From Prostheceraeus crozeri (lineage: Eukaryota; Platyhelminthes; Polycladida; Euryleptidae): a stretch of DNA of 64,000 bases. The notes under the pieces are model-generated. The model was not told the origin of the DNA and ran no database searches. It saw only the letters and a list, made by a program, of their open reading frames with translations. Position 1 is the stretch's first letter. Each line of letters starts with the position of its first letter. Shown piece by piece: positions 46,607 through 60,127 of the stretch. The translations under genes and the position numbers were made by a program. The stretch is taken from positions 42,761 through 106,760 of the forward strand of contig CAJQUW010007128.1 in NCBI GenBank assembly GCA_907163375.1, written 5' to 3'.

Positions 46607-46931
46607 ATAACATAGATTTTGGTAATTTTTTATCTATGTTTGCTTCTAACAAACCATAATCATCTAATAATGTTTTAAGTACTGGATCTGCTATATCAAC
46701 CCGTTTATCATTATTTGTACTTTCTTTTTCAAGAGTTATAAATGGTTCAATAGTTTTTTCATAATCAGTTTTTACTTCTTCAGTTAATCTTACATTTTCA
46801 AACATATCAGATTGGACACCAGCTTTTTTCATTCTATGTTGCAGATGATTTTCTTTCATAATATTTCTTTCTTTTATTAACTCTTCTAATTGTTTAATTC
46901 TTTTAAAATCATCAGCTCTAATTTTATCCAT
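46584..46931 (-). CDS. Small coiled-coil protein (homologue of 17,779 gene), 115 aa
   Basis: Intact frame from ATG 46,931 with the same DDYGLLEANIDKKLPKS end. Kept open despite decay around it. Confidence 0.55.
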   Translation of the reverse strand: MDKIRADDFKRIKQLEELIKERNIMKENHLQHRMKKAGVQSDMFENVRLTEEVKTDYEKTIEPFITLEKESTNNDKRVDIADPVLKTLLDDYGLLEANIDKKLPKSMLFDNFLFR

Positions 46932-47268
46932 TTTTTATATTTTTTATATTATATTTTTATATTATATTATATATTTTTTTGAAATATAATATTTGAATTT
47001 TGTGGTAACATTGGAATACAACAAAAACATTTTACTGAACAAATTATTTTTTTATTGCTTTGGCGTCTGACATCTTTTCGTTTTAAGTTTTGTTTAATAA
47101 AGTTTTGCTTCAATTTTCGCTTAAAGTTTTTAGCTCTTCTCAAAAAACTTTATCATTTTCTTCATTAGAAATTTTACCATCACTAGAAATTTTGCCATCC
47201 TGTTTATATTTGTCATGAGCTTTTTCTGACTGTAATTGAAATGATATTTGATTTACTTCATTAGCTAT

Positions 47269-47787
47269 TTAATCAAATTTTTCAATCTCATCTAACGTAA
47301 TAACATTATCATCACATACCCTTTGAAAGTAGTAATGCAATTTGTCATAGACTTCTTTAATATGTAAATGCTTAGTTTTTAATGATTTTCGTTTCTTAGT
47401 AATTAAAGATTTATCTAACATTAAAACAAATGAAGTTGTAGAAACACCCGCACCTGTTAAAGCAGTAGCAACTACTGGAATTACTATAACACCTGAAGAT
47501 ATAACAATTGTTAAAGCACCTAAACTTATGGTTAAAAATATTCCAATACCTTGTGTTACATTCTTAACTTTAGACCATCTCTTTCTTAATTTATCATAAT
47601 GCTCTAATCTTAATAATAATTGAGATTCCTTATCTTTCATATACCTAACTCTATCCTTGTGTTTTTCGATGTTCAATTCAGTTATTTTTAATTGTGATAA
47701 CGAAGGATATATTCTCGTCGTAGAGGTTTCTTCCACTTTCGTCGTCGCCGTCCCCGTTGAGGTTTCTTCCACTCTTGTTTCATCCAT
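47269..47787 (-). pseudogene. Terminal membrane protein, C-terminally truncated
   Basis: Homologue of the 18,193-18,813 gene. It keeps the basic helix, two hydrophobic segments and LDEIEKFD, then a TAA at 47,269-47,271 removes the last ~35 residues, whose remains are still readable below. The N-terminus has a Val-Glu-Glu-Thr-Ser repeat not seen in element 1. Confidence 0.65.
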
Positions 47788-47809
47788 TTATTAATAAATA
47801 TTTTGAATA

Positions 47810-48107
47810 CAATCTTCTGGTATATTGAGACTACGTGAAATTCTTAGACTACCTAAATTTTCGACTACGTGAAATTTTCGACCACGTGATATTTTTTAGA
47901 TTACGTGATATTTTGATACAACTTAAATTTTCGATTACGTGATATTTTGAGACAACTTAAATTTTCGTCCACGGGATATTTTTCGACCGCCTAAATTTTC
48001 GAAATTTGGAGACTACCTAAATTTTTAAAAATTTGATTTTTCGAAAATTTGTCACTACCTAAATTTTTGAAATTTGGAGACTACCTAAATTTTTGAAAAT
48101 CTCGCAA
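47810..48107. repeat. Iteron-like repeats in element 3 terminal repeat
   Basis: Recurrent words ACTACCTAAATTTT, GATTACGTGATATTTT and ACAACTTAAATTTTCG. Same position as the iterons of element 1 but unrelated in sequence. Confidence 0.6.
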
Positions 48108-48163
48108 GGTGTGACTTCCGCTGCGAGCGAAGCGACGCGCCGGATGTCATACCCTATACTACT
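48108..48163. repeat. Terminal hairpin and end of element 3
   Basis: Imperfect inverted arms around CGAGCGAAGCGACGCG (48,108-48,153), then ATACTACT to 48,163. The loop core GCGAGCGAAGCG is the same as in element 1. Confidence 0.65.
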
Positions 48164-48490
48164 AATGCATCAGAATTTCAAGCATGTGAGTGGCTGACCG
48201 GCCGTGAGAAACGCAAGAAACTGTTGGCCTTGCCTCATTCTTTCTCGAGAAAATGTGGTCTGGACAGAGAGCGAGTGATCTCAACTCCTTGAGTAAGGCG
48301 GTTAAGCGACATGAACAATCACTTCTCATGTTCACTTTCACTTGACCTTAAAAAATGTTCGGAAAATTGTTATTAAAAATTCAGCTTTTATGAAAATTAA
48401 TGTTTTAACATAAAAGTGCTTTGTATAGAAATGGCATCCCAATGCCGAGTGAAGGCCTATGGTCTGAGAGCACGCTACACCACTGATAAT
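48164..48490 (-). repeat. Inverted copy of 50,650-50,976
   Basis: From the base after element 3 the sequence is the reverse complement of 50,976 back to about 50,650 (also 56,158 to ~55,832), with small changes. It shows the unoccupied form of the insertion site, CATTTTAATGCATCAG, and supports AATGCA as the element 3 target duplication. Confidence 0.75.
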
Positions 48491-48927
48491 TACAGTGGTC
48501 GGGATGCATTAGAATGAAGTCATGCTTTATAAATAATCATGAAAACTGACTATCGTACATACATACTCGTGAAAGATCGTAAAATGATGGCATTTCTACC
48601 TGAGCGCCTAATACGGACTTCTAAATATAGTACCCAATACAAGATTCCCGTCACAGTGCGATTAATCACTATGTTCCGAAGTCAGCTACGTTTTTCGTGT
48701 TGCCGAATTATGACGCACTCTTGCCGACATTCATAAAAATGCGTGTTTATACAAACATTTCTATTTATTTCATATCAAAATATCTTTCGGAGTTGACATC
48801 GTAATACATACAATACAAATTACGAAAGGGACTTTATTTGAATTGGATTTGCCTAAGATGGCCGAAGAGCAGCACTTTGCTGTTGTCGGCCCGGACACGG
48901 TCCGACATTTGCGCCAGTAAAGGGATT
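48491..48927. other. Unique spacer, no gene seen
   Basis: A short open frame at 48,539-48,736 has no recognisable content. No repeat or RNA gene seen. Confidence 0.4.
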
Positions 48928-51900
48928 ATATGCCAATTTAATCTAGGAAACATCAGCTTTCTCATGGTATAATGTGCACAAAACTTGAATGACAACTTCA
49001 ACAAGAATTTTGCCATTGTGATTTGAGACATTTTCTTTATGTACATCGCTCTTGCGTTGTATACTACTCATTGCCACGTTATAAGTAGCAAGATATTGAC
49101 ATTGAAAGTCAAGCTTACAATGTTGAAATCGATTATATTACACGGAGGTTTAAAAGATTTTCCAAATAAGCAATAAGTTTACAACTATAAGGAATGTGTA
49201 TTGCATACATTTGAAATTAAGCTAGGAATCAATCTGGAATGATAATACATTTTAATTCATAAAAGAAGAAAGACAATTATGTTTTAGATATATGAAGTAA
49301 TTTGGTTAGATAGTAGTTGCAGCTCAACCAAGTGAATGCAGACATTCCAGAAAATGGAATAACGGAAGTCGCATACTCCGAATTGGGTAGAAGTTAAAGA
49401 TTAGGTCTGACTTCTAATTCACACGACTTCAGAATGGTCATTCATCAATTCATGCTTCATTGAATAGAAAATACAACCGCCGCCTCAAATTATGTAGTCA
49501 CTCTACTACTGTCAATTTGTAAGTAGCAAAAGTAGTAAATGTGAGCTAAATATGAAAAGTTCCATTAAAATGTAACACCATGACTTCCAGATCATTTGGC
49601 AGCGAGTCATCATTGCCAACGTTATTAAGTTATTTTCATGACAATTCAACAGCGGTGCAGCCGTAGACATAGATCATCAACAACTAGGTCTAGACCGGAC
49701 AGCTCCTTTCCGCTTTATTGAAATTCGTGGCAAGGTCGTTTGGTCGACCAAGTGAGGCTTTAATTCAGATCTTTGTTTTAAGTCATGAAATTAGCTGTCC
49801 GCCAACTCAGGTTTTCGATGGTTCTTGGAATTGCGAATCAACCATATCTTCAAAATAATTCATAATATATTGATTATGCATGATTAAATAAGACACCTGT
49901 AGTTTTTTATGTTCTTTCTTACTCGCACAATTGGAACGTTTCTTTTAGGCGCAACTTTCCTCGGAATAATGCGTGACTGACGCTGGCTACTGCAATGAGG
50001 AATATATCAAGATAAACATATCGGAGTATAAAGATTGCAGAGTGCCAGTATTGACGTTGCTTTTTCTTGCTTAAACCTCGCTTGGTCTTGCTTCGTCTCT
50101 TTTGGTTCTTCTTGGAAATTTCTCCGAAACACCCAAACTTATGAAAAATCATTTGACTGCTTCACTATTTGCTGTGGATGATTTCTATTTTATATTTGCG
50201 AGGCAATTTTTACCGGCCCCTCCGGTGTAATAGCCACAGCCACTCTTTTGACCACTTCTTTTTGAGTTTTATGATTATCTGAAATTCCTCGGCGTAGTTC
50301 GGTCAACTTCAGAGGGGTGTTTTGTCTCTGAAAATGAAAGAATTCAACCACTACGACGATTTACTGTCACTTTCCCACTTGTCAGAGTGCTTGCAAATTC
50401 ATGTCAAGCAAAACTGAGCCTTATGAAAAGCAGAACGCCTCACACTAGACAGGAGGTTTGCTGTTGTTGGCTGATGCAGTAGCTTTGTAGCATGCAAGTA
50501 AACATATTTTTAAATGGACCAAAGGTAGGCAGAATAAAATGAATGAATAAGTCGAATAAAATGAAATGAATTCAGGATTGCCACCCAAATAAAAAATCCA
50601 GAGCCGGGAAATATTCCGCTTTCATCCCGGATTTCCCGGAGCCATACTAAATCACAGTGGCGTCTCGTGCTCCCTGACCATAGGCCTTCACTCGGCATTG
50701 GGATACTATTTCTATACAAAGCACTTTTATGTTAAAACATTAATTTTCATAAAAGCTGAATTTTTAATAACAATTTTCCGAACATTTTTTAAGGTCAAGT
50801 GAAAGTGAACATGAGAAGTGATTGTTCATGTCGCTTAACCGCCTTACTCAAGGAGTTGAGATCACTCGCTCTCTGTCCAGACCACATTTTCTCGAGAAAG
50901 AATGAGGCAAGGCCAACAGTTTCTTGCGTTTCTCACGGCCGGTCAGCCACTCACATGTTTGAAATTCTGATGCATTAAAATGTCTTGTGTATTTCTTATT
51001 TCTTTCTGTGTGAGTACTTTCAATTTCATATCAGGTGTTGGCCTACCTTGCTTGACGACTGTCATCTTTTCAGTATATTCCCTTCGGACGAAAGGCGTAG
51101 TCATGATCTCATCTGCAGTACTAAACATAGTGTCACATCAATCACGTAAAAGCAAATTACGGAATTCTACCGAATCTGGTTGTTCCAGTCAGATGCATTA
51201 CTCTGCATTCATTGGAGAACGCTCATCATCTGATCGCAGTCTTGTCTGAACGTCATCCATCTGCCACTGTTGACGTATTGGCTTCTCTCACATTAAGCGA
51301 AGCTAGGAACAATTGGGTTGCGCTTCCCTTACTATATTTAGGCACCGCGCCTCGATCAAGAATTGTGTCGAATTTCATTGCAAAAATTGGAGAAGGCAAA
51401 GCATTATGTCTATCGGGAAAGCCAATACTGGCGCGGGCTCGTGCGCTTACTGCTTCACACGCACACAACTCTCTTTCGCTGTCTGAACATCAGTGCTCCG
51501 TCTGAACACACGACTAGCTTGTGTGCCTAATTGTTCGAAGAAAACAGCTGTGATTCAAGCACGTGCTGCAAAAATTGTTCACTCTTGAGGTTGAGAGTCT
51601 GATTTTGAGACGGAAGCTATCACGAGAAGATATCGAGTTTAAATGAATGATGACACTTTTCATTTTTTATAAATGTTGGTAGATAATTTTTGAGGATGCG
51701 CCGAAGGCCTCGCAGGTACGGAGAAGACGCCAATGCTAAATCATATCCAGTACTACAAACAATAATTACAGGCTTGTATGTAACTGCACATGTGCAATTA
51801 CATTTCATTGCCTTTTCATACCAATTCATGATAGAGAGATAGCTTTCATCTCAATAGTCAACCAAAATTCTATGATGATTCTGCAATTACATTTCCATTA

Positions 51901-54106
51901 TAGGCCCAGTGCGTGTTTTATTGGAACGAAAATATTTCGTTTTTATTCTCATTTGTCCTATGATGGTGAACTAAGACTTCAAAATCTTGAAAGAATGACC
52001 CATGTTTTGGAATCTAATGCGAATTTTGTGAAGTACTAGGAAAATTCTATGAGCACTAAACAATCAGACGTATATGGGCCCCTTTTTAATTTAATTTTGC
52101 TAAAACTTGCAAATGGTCCTCATTATGTATGCGTGTCCCGTGTGTCACTATGATAGCTGTAATTGATTTTTTTAAAACCAGATCAAAACAGAAACGTTAA
52201 AGATATGGAACAAAAAATGGTGAAAGTTAAAATGACTGAATACGAGGCTAGGTCATTGCTGCACGAAACGTTGGGTTTTTAATAGGTTCTTTTTAAATGC
52301 ACACAGGCCCTACCCGGCACCCAAAACATCAATGAGGAGTTTCTCAAGCATAACAAAGCACTCTCTCTTTCTCTCTCTGAGATGCTACGGTGTCACTCGG
52401 GCGGAACTCTGGACCCACGGATGCTACGATACATCTTAGCAAGATGGGCAAGTGCAGGGTACGGAGTACCGGTATTCATTAACGGAGCACTCACTATGAG
52501 ATTCCGAATTTCTGAGGTCGCGGTTGTTGAGATTTCGTACCTTAAATTGCTCTATCATGAACTTGAATTATCTAAAGTAGGTCTACTTCTAAGGTCAGCT
52601 ATAGTATTGCTATACGTATCACAAATATACAAGAAATACGAGAAACATGCAATTACTGCAGTTGAACACTGAAGGTATTTAATTACTTGGAAAATCAAGC
52701 GTTGGATGAACTAGAGCAGCTTGGTTATCTTCACTTTCTAAATACATCAGAACAGCTATCGAACTCCCTATCCAATTAATACGTAAAAATCTCAGGTTCT
52801 GCTATCTCTAATTTGGTCCGACTGGCCTTCAGCTTTGTTTGTTTCTTTTTCTTGATTTTTTCTGTTCTTTCAGCTTGTTTTAAGTTGAATTTAAACCACA
52901 GTAAATTAGTCTGTGATTCTACTTAATTTCTGACTCAGTCTTAGATGAAGATTTTCAGTTTTCAGTGATCCTCGAAAGAGCTAAAGTCTCCTAAGTCAAA
53001 AATGCCTAAACCACAAGTTTCAACAGACTTAGTCGTTTGAAAAGATGATTTTGACTGGGTTTGCTGTTTTTGAAGATGATTGGAGCAAGAAATGATTCAA
53101 GGATCAGAAGTTTTAATACGTTTCATGTCCATATAGATATGTCTCACAATGCAAGCATTAAAATCTGAAATAAGATTTCACGGAATAAACCCTACATCAG
53201 CAAAACGCATTTTCAATGTACATATGTAAATATCTCATGAAAATGTTATTTTCATGACAATTCAACAGCAGTGGAGCCAATGACTTTTAAAGTTCAAAGT
53301 TCTTCATGCCATAAATTCGTACATATTTTTGAAATACCGTTGTATGTTGTTTCTTCAATGATACACATGACAATACGAATCATGCAATTCAAAACATTTG
53401 AGGTGCTTTTTGCAGGATATAGACACTTTCATTCCATGAATTGTATGTCATTCGATGAGTGTGACAGCCTCAAGAGTGATGCTTCCTAGCCGCATAGGCC
53501 CATATCATAGACATATAAACATTTCCAAATCAAAAGGTTGCAAAGGGAATTGTGCTTTAACGTCATCAATATATGAGTAATCACTCAATAACAGCCATTT
53601 ATGCTATACCGTGAATGAGGAAAACATGATTGTTTTAAAAATATCACTCAAATCATATTGTAGGCCTACAGAATTGTGAGTTTATTTTTCTGTGGTTAAT
53701 AAAATCTGTCACCCAATTTCACAGATTAACTCACATGGATTGCAAGCATTTTTTAGGGGAAATTTGCAATTTCTTTTGTAATTTCATCGAAAAAACATTG
53801 CTACTTGCTGAAATGTGATGTTGCTTATTCACAAATATAATGGATTTAGGACAGCAAAATGAAATGATGGCCTTCATATAGCTGAAATCAACTGATATTG
53901 AATTGTTGATAAATAACTAAATTTTCAGATGTGCTGGCAATTAATTGAAGCGGATTATCTATTTCTGTAAATTCAAAGAATCATAAAATCTTTGCATTAT
54001 GAAAAAAGATGTCGGGAAGATCACGCTGTCAATCAAAATCGATCAACTGCAATTATTTTCGTGAGGACTACTGGCCAAAGCCAACACCACTAAGGAAAGT
54101 GACATC
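48928..54106. repeat. Tandem 5.18-kb unit, copy A
   Basis: Starts at ATATGCCAATTTAATCTAGG. It is nearly identical over its length to 54,107-59,289. No frame has recognisable content; the longest repeated ones (about 97 codons) lack family motifs. A short CT-rich microsatellite is at ~52,363-52,381. Confidence 0.85.
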
Positions 54107-57100
54107 ATATGCCAATTTAATCTAGGAAACATCAGCTTTCTCATGGTATAATGTGCACAAAACTTGAATGACAACTTCAACAAGAATTTTGCCATTGTGA
54201 TTTGAGACATTTTCTTTATGTACATCGCTCTTGCGTTGTATACTACTCATTGCCACGTTATAAGTAGCAAGATATTGACATTGAACAGTCAAGCTTACAA
54301 TGTTGAAATCGATTATATTACACGGAGGTTTAAAAGATTTTCCAAATAAGCAATAAGTTTACAACTATAAGGAATGTGTATTGCATACATTTGAAATTAA
54401 GCTAGGAATCAATCTGGAATGATAATACATTTTAATTCATAAAAGAAGAAAGACAATTATGTTTTAGATATATATGAAGTAATTTGGTTAGAGAGTAGTT
54501 GCAGCTCAACCAAGTGAATGCAGACATTCCAGAAAATGGAATAACGGAAGTCGCATACTCCGAATTGGGTAGAAGTTAAAGATTAGGTCTGACTTCTAAT
54601 TCACACGACTTCAGAATGGTCATTCATCAATTCATGCTTCATTGAATAGAAAATACAACCGCCGCCTCAAATTATGTAGTCACTCTACTACTGTCAATTT
54701 GTAAGTAGCAAAAGTAGTAAATGTGAGCTAAATATGAAAAGTTCCAGTATAATGTAACACCATGACTTCCAGATCATTTGGCAGCGAGTCATCATTGCCA
54801 ACGTTATTAAGTTATTTTCATGACAATTCAACAGCGGTGCAGCCGTAGACATAGATCATCAACAACTAGGTCTAGACCGGACAGCTCCTTTCCGCTTTAT
54901 TGAAATTCGTGGCAAGGTCGTTTGGTCGACCAAGTGAGGCTTTAATTCAGATCTTTGTTTTAAGTCATGAAATTAGCTGTCCGCCAACTCAGGTTTTCGA
55001 TGGTTCTTGGAATTGCGAATCAACCATATCTTCAAAATAATTCATAATATATTGATTATGTATGATTAAATAAGACACCTGTAGTTTTTTATGTTCTTTC
55101 TTACTCGCACAATTGGAACGTTTCTTTTAGGCGCAAATTTCCTCGGAATAATGCGTGACTGACGCTGGCTACTGCAATGAGGAATATATCAAGATAAACA
55201 TATCGGAGTATAAAGATTGCAGAGTGCCAGTATTGACGTTGCTTTTTCTTGCTTAAACCTCGCTTGGTCTTGCTTCGTCTCTTTTGGTTCTTCTTGGAAA
55301 TTTCTCCGAAACACCCAAATTTATGAAAAATCATTTGACCGCTTCACTATTTGCTGTGGATGATTTCTATTTTATATTTGCGAGGCAATTTTTACCGGCC
55401 CCTCCGGTGTAATAGCCACAGCCACTCTTTTGACCACTTCTTTTTGAGTTTTATGATTATCTGAAATTCCTCGGCGTAGTTCGGTCAACTTCAGAGGGGT
55501 GTTTTGTCTCTGAAAATGAAAGAATTCAACCACTACGACGATTTACTGTCACTTTCCCACTTGTCAGAGTGCTTGCAAATTCATGTCAAGCAAAACTGAG
55601 CCTTATGAAAAGCAGAACGCCTCACACTAGACAGGAGGTTTGCTGTTGTTGGCTGATGCAGTAGCTTTGTAGCATGCAAGTAAACATATTTTTAAATGGA
55701 CCAAAGGTAGGCAGAATAAAATGAATGAATAAGTCGAATAAAATGAAATGAATTCAGGATTGCCACCCAAATAAAAAATCCAGAGCCGGGAAATATTCCG
55801 CTTTCATCCCGGATTTCCCGGAGCCATACTAAATCACAGTGGCGTCTCGTGCTCCCTGACCATAGGCCTTCACTCGGCATTGGGATACTATTTCTATACA
55901 AAGCACTTTTATGTTAAAACATTAATTTTCATAAAAGCTGAATTTTTAATAACAATTTTCCGAACATTTTTTAAGGTCAAGTGAAAGTGAACATGAGAAG
56001 TGATTGTTCATGTCGCTTAACCGCCTTACTCAAGGAGTTGAGATCACTCGCTCTCTGTCCAGACCACATTTTCTCGAGAAAGAATGAGGCAAGGCCAACA
56101 GTTTCTTGCGTTTCTCACGGCCGGTCAGCCACTCACATGTTTGAAATTCTGATGCATTAAAATGTCTTGTGTATTTCTTATTTCTTTCTGTGTGAGTACT
56201 TTCAATTTCATATCAGGTGTTGGCCTACCTTGCTTGACGACTGTCATCTTTTCAGTATATTCCCTTCGGACGAAAGGCGTAGTCATGATCTCATCTGCAG
56301 TACTAAACATAGTGTCACATCAATCACGTAAAAGCAAATTACGGAATTCTACCGAATCTGGTTGTTCCAGTCAGATGCATTACTCTGCATTCATTGGAGA
56401 ACGCTCATCATCTGATCGCAGTCTTGTCTGAACGTCATCCATCTGCCACTGTTGACGTATTGGCTTCTCTCACATTAAGCGAAGCTAGGAACAATTGGGT
56501 TGCGCTTCCCTTACTATATTTAGGCACCGCGCCTCGATCAAGAATTGTGTCGAATTTCATTGCAAAAATTGGAGAAGGCAAAGCATTATGTCTATCGGGA
56601 AAGCCAATACTGGCGCGGGCTCGTGCGCTTACTGCTTCACACGCACACAACTCTCTTTCGCTGTCTGAACATCAGTGCTCCGTCTGAACACACGACTAGC
56701 TTGTGTGCCTAATTGTTCGAAGAAAACAGCTGTGATTCAAGCACGTGCTGCAAAAATTGTTCACTCTTGAGGTTGAGAGTCTGATTTTGAGACGGAAGCT
56801 ATCACGAGAAGATATCGAGTTTAAATGAATGATGACACTTTTCATTTTTTATAAATGTTGGTAGATAATTTTTGAGGATGCGCCGAAGGCCTCGCAGGTA
56901 CGGAGAAGACGCCAATGCTAAATCATATCCAGTACTACAAACAATAATTACAGGCTTGTATGTAACTGCACATGTGCAATTACATTTCATTGCCTTTTCA
57001 TACCAATTCATGATAGAGAGATAGCTTTCATCTCAATAGTCAACCAAAATTCTATGATGATTCTGCAATTACATTTCCATTATAGGCCCAGTGCGTGTTT

Positions 57101-59289
57101 TATTGGAACGAAAATATTTCGTTTTTATTCTCATTTGTCCTATGATGGTGAACTAAGACTTCAAAATCTTGAAAGAATGACCCATGTTTTGGAATCTAAT
57201 GCGAATTTTGTGAAGTACTAGGAAAATTCTATGAGCACTAAACAATCAGACGTATATGGGCCCCTTTTTAATTTAATTTTGCTAAAACTTGCAAATGGTC
57301 CTCATTATGTATGCGTGTCCCGTGTGTCACTATGATAGCTGTAATTGATTTTTTTAAAACCAGATCAAAACAGAAACGTTAAAGATATGGAACAAAAAAT
57401 GGTGAAAGTTAAAATGACTGAATACGAGGCTAGGTCATTGCTGCACGAAACGTTGGGTTTTTAATAGGTTCTTTTTAAATGCACACAGGCCCTACCCGGC
57501 ACCCAAAACATCAATGAGGAGTTTCTCAAGCATAACAAAGCACTCTCTCTTTCTCTCTCTGAGATGCTACGGTGTCACTCGGGCGGAACTCTGGACCCAC
57601 GGATGCTACGATACATCTTAGCAAGATGGGCAAGTGCAGGGTACGGAGTACCGGTATTCATTAACGGAGCACTCACTATGAGATTCCGAATTTCTGAGGT
57701 CGCGGTTGTTGAGATTTCGTACCTTAAATTGCTCTATCATGAACTTGAATTATCTAAAGTAGGTCTACTTCTAAGGTCAGCTATAGTATTGCTATACGTA
57801 TCACAAATATACAAGAAATACGAGAAACATGCAATTACTGCAGTTGAACACTGAAGGCATTTAATTACTTGGAAAATCAAGCGTTGGATGAACTAGAGCA
57901 GCTTGGTTATCTTCACTTTCTAAATACATCAGAACAGCTATCGAACTCCCTATCCAATTAATACGTAAAAATCTCAGGTTCTGCTATCTCTAATTTGGTC
58001 CGACTGGCCTTCAGCTTTGTTTGTTTCTTTTTCTTGATTTTTTCTGTTCTTTCAGCTTGTTTTAAGTTGAATTTAAACCACAGTAAATTAGTCTGTGATT
58101 CTACTTAATTTCTGACTCAATCTTAGATGAAGATTTTCAGTTTTCAGTGATCCTCGAAAGAGCTAAAGTCTCCTAAGTCAAAAATGCCTAAACCACAAGT
58201 TTCAACAGACTTAGTCGTTTGAAAAGATGATTTTGACTGGGTTTGCTGTTTTTGAAGATGATTGGAGCAAGAAATGATTCAAGGATCAGAAGTTTTAATA
58301 CGTTTCATGTCCATATAGATATGTCTCACAATGCAAGCATTAAAATCTGAAATAAGATTTCACGGAATAAACCCTACATCAGCAAAACGCATTTTCAATG
58401 TACATATGTAAATATCTCATGAAAATGTTATTTTCATGACAATTCAACAGCAGTGGAGCCAATGACTTTTAAAGTTCAAAGTTTTTCATGCCATAAATTC
58501 GTACATATTTTTGAAATACCGTTGTATGTTGTTTCTTCAATGATACACATGACAATACGAATCATGCAATTCAAAACATTTGAGGTGCTTTTTGCAGGAT
58601 ATAGACACTTTCATTCCATGAATTGTATGTCATTCGATGAGTGTGACAGCCTCAAGAGTGATGCTTCCTAGCCGCATAGGCCCCATATCATAGACATATA
58701 AACATTTCCAAATCAAAAGGTTGCAAAGGGAATTGTGCTTTAACGTCATCAATATATGAGTAATCACTCAATAACAGCCATTTATGCTATACCGTGAATG
58801 AGGAAAACATGATTGTTTTAAAAATATCACTCAAATCATATTGTAGGCCTACAGAATTGTGAGTTTATTTTTCTGTGGTTAATAAAATCTGTCACCCAAT
58901 TTCACAGATTAACTCACATGGATTGCAAGCATTTTTTAGGGGAAATTTGCAATTTCTTTTGTAATTTCATCGAAAAAACATTGCTACTTGCTGAAATGTG
59001 ATGTTGCTTATTCACAAATATAATGGATTTAGGACAGCAAAATGAAATGATGGCCTTCATATAGCTGAAATCAACTGATATCAAAATATTGATAAATAAC
59101 TAAATTTTCAGATGTGCTGGCAATTAATTGAAGCGGATTATCTATTTCTGTAAATTCAAAGAATCGTAAAATCTTTGCATTATGAAAAAAGATGTCGGGA
59201 AGATCACGCTGTCAATCAAAATCGATCAACTGCAATTATTTTCGTGAGGACTACTGGCCAAAGCCAACACCACTAAGGAAAGTGACATC
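54107..59289. repeat. Tandem 5.18-kb unit, copy B
   Basis: Differs from copy A by only scattered substitutions and small indels (for example CCAGTATAATG against CCATTAAAATG near 54,745). Either a very recent duplication or an assembly artefact. Confidence 0.85.
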
Positions 59290-59984
59290 ATATGCCAATT
59301 TAATCTAGGAAACATCAGCTTTCTCATGGTATAATGTGCACAAAACTTGAATGACAACTTCAACAAGAATTTTGCCATTGTGATTTGAGACATTTTCTTT
59401 ATGTACATCGCTCTTGCGTTGTATACTACTCATTGCCACGTTATAAGTAGCAAGATATTGACATTGAACAGTCAAGCTTACAATGTTGAAATCGATTATA
59501 TTACACGGAGGTTTAAAAGATTTTCCAAATAAGCAATAAGTTTACAACTATAAGGAATGTGTATTGCATACATTTGAAATTAAGCTAGGAATCAATCTGG
59601 AATGATAATACATTTTAATTCATAAAAGAAGAAAGACAATTATGTTTTAGATATATATGAAGTAATTTGGTTAGAGAGTAGTTGCAGCTCAACCAAGTGA
59701 ATGCAGACATTCCAGAAAATGGAATAACGGAAGTCGCATACTCCGAATTGGGTAGAAGTTAAAGATTAGGTCTGACTTCTAATTCACACGACTTCAGAAT
59801 GGTCATTCATCAATTCATGCTTCATTGAATAGAAAATACAACCGCCGCCTCAAATTATGTAGTCACTCTACTACTGTCAATTTGTAAGTAGCAAAAGTAG
59901 TAAATGTGAGCTAAATATGAAAAGTTCCATTAAAATGTAGCACCATGTCTTCCAGATCATTTGGCAGCGAATCATCATTGCCAA
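59290..59984. repeat. Tandem 5.18-kb unit, partial copy C
   Basis: The first ~695 bp of the unit again, then unique sequence from ...CATCATTGCCAAATGAAG. At the same point copies A and B switch to CGTTATTAAG, so this is a duplication breakpoint. Confidence 0.8.
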
Positions 59985-60127
59985 ATGAAGACAATGGAAA
60001 TGAGATAGTAGCCAATAGAATTCTTGGTGATTTTTTAGCCGCATTAAAGTTTGGTGACAAATTACCCACCAGACCGTCGGAATTCACCCTGGCGGCCTCT
60101 TCTAAATGTATGCGGTCTGTTAGCTAG
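59945..60127 (+). CDS. Possible host exon or chance frame, 60 aa
   Basis: A Ser/Glu/Asn-rich ATG frame that crosses the repeat/unique border. In copies A and B the same position has no ATG (ATGAC for ATGTC is kept but the frame is lost after the breakpoint). It could be the ancestral sequence, a first exon from which the duplicated unit was copied. Weak. Confidence 0.2.
   Translation: MSSRSFGSESSLPNEDNGNEIVANRILGDFLAALKFGDKLPTRPSEFTLAASSKCMRSVS

Larger units (their letters stand above)
43932..48163. mobile_element. Element 3: decayed Polinton, right-hand part
   Basis: Gene block on the minus strand in the same order as the right half of element 1: membrane protein, coiled coil, structural-block protein, penton, ATPase. 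It ends ...ATACCCTATACTACT at 48,163, the same terminus as element 1. The left border is the LTR. The rest of the element may lie beyond the retrotransposon, left of the window. Many stops and frameshifts. Confidence 0.8.
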
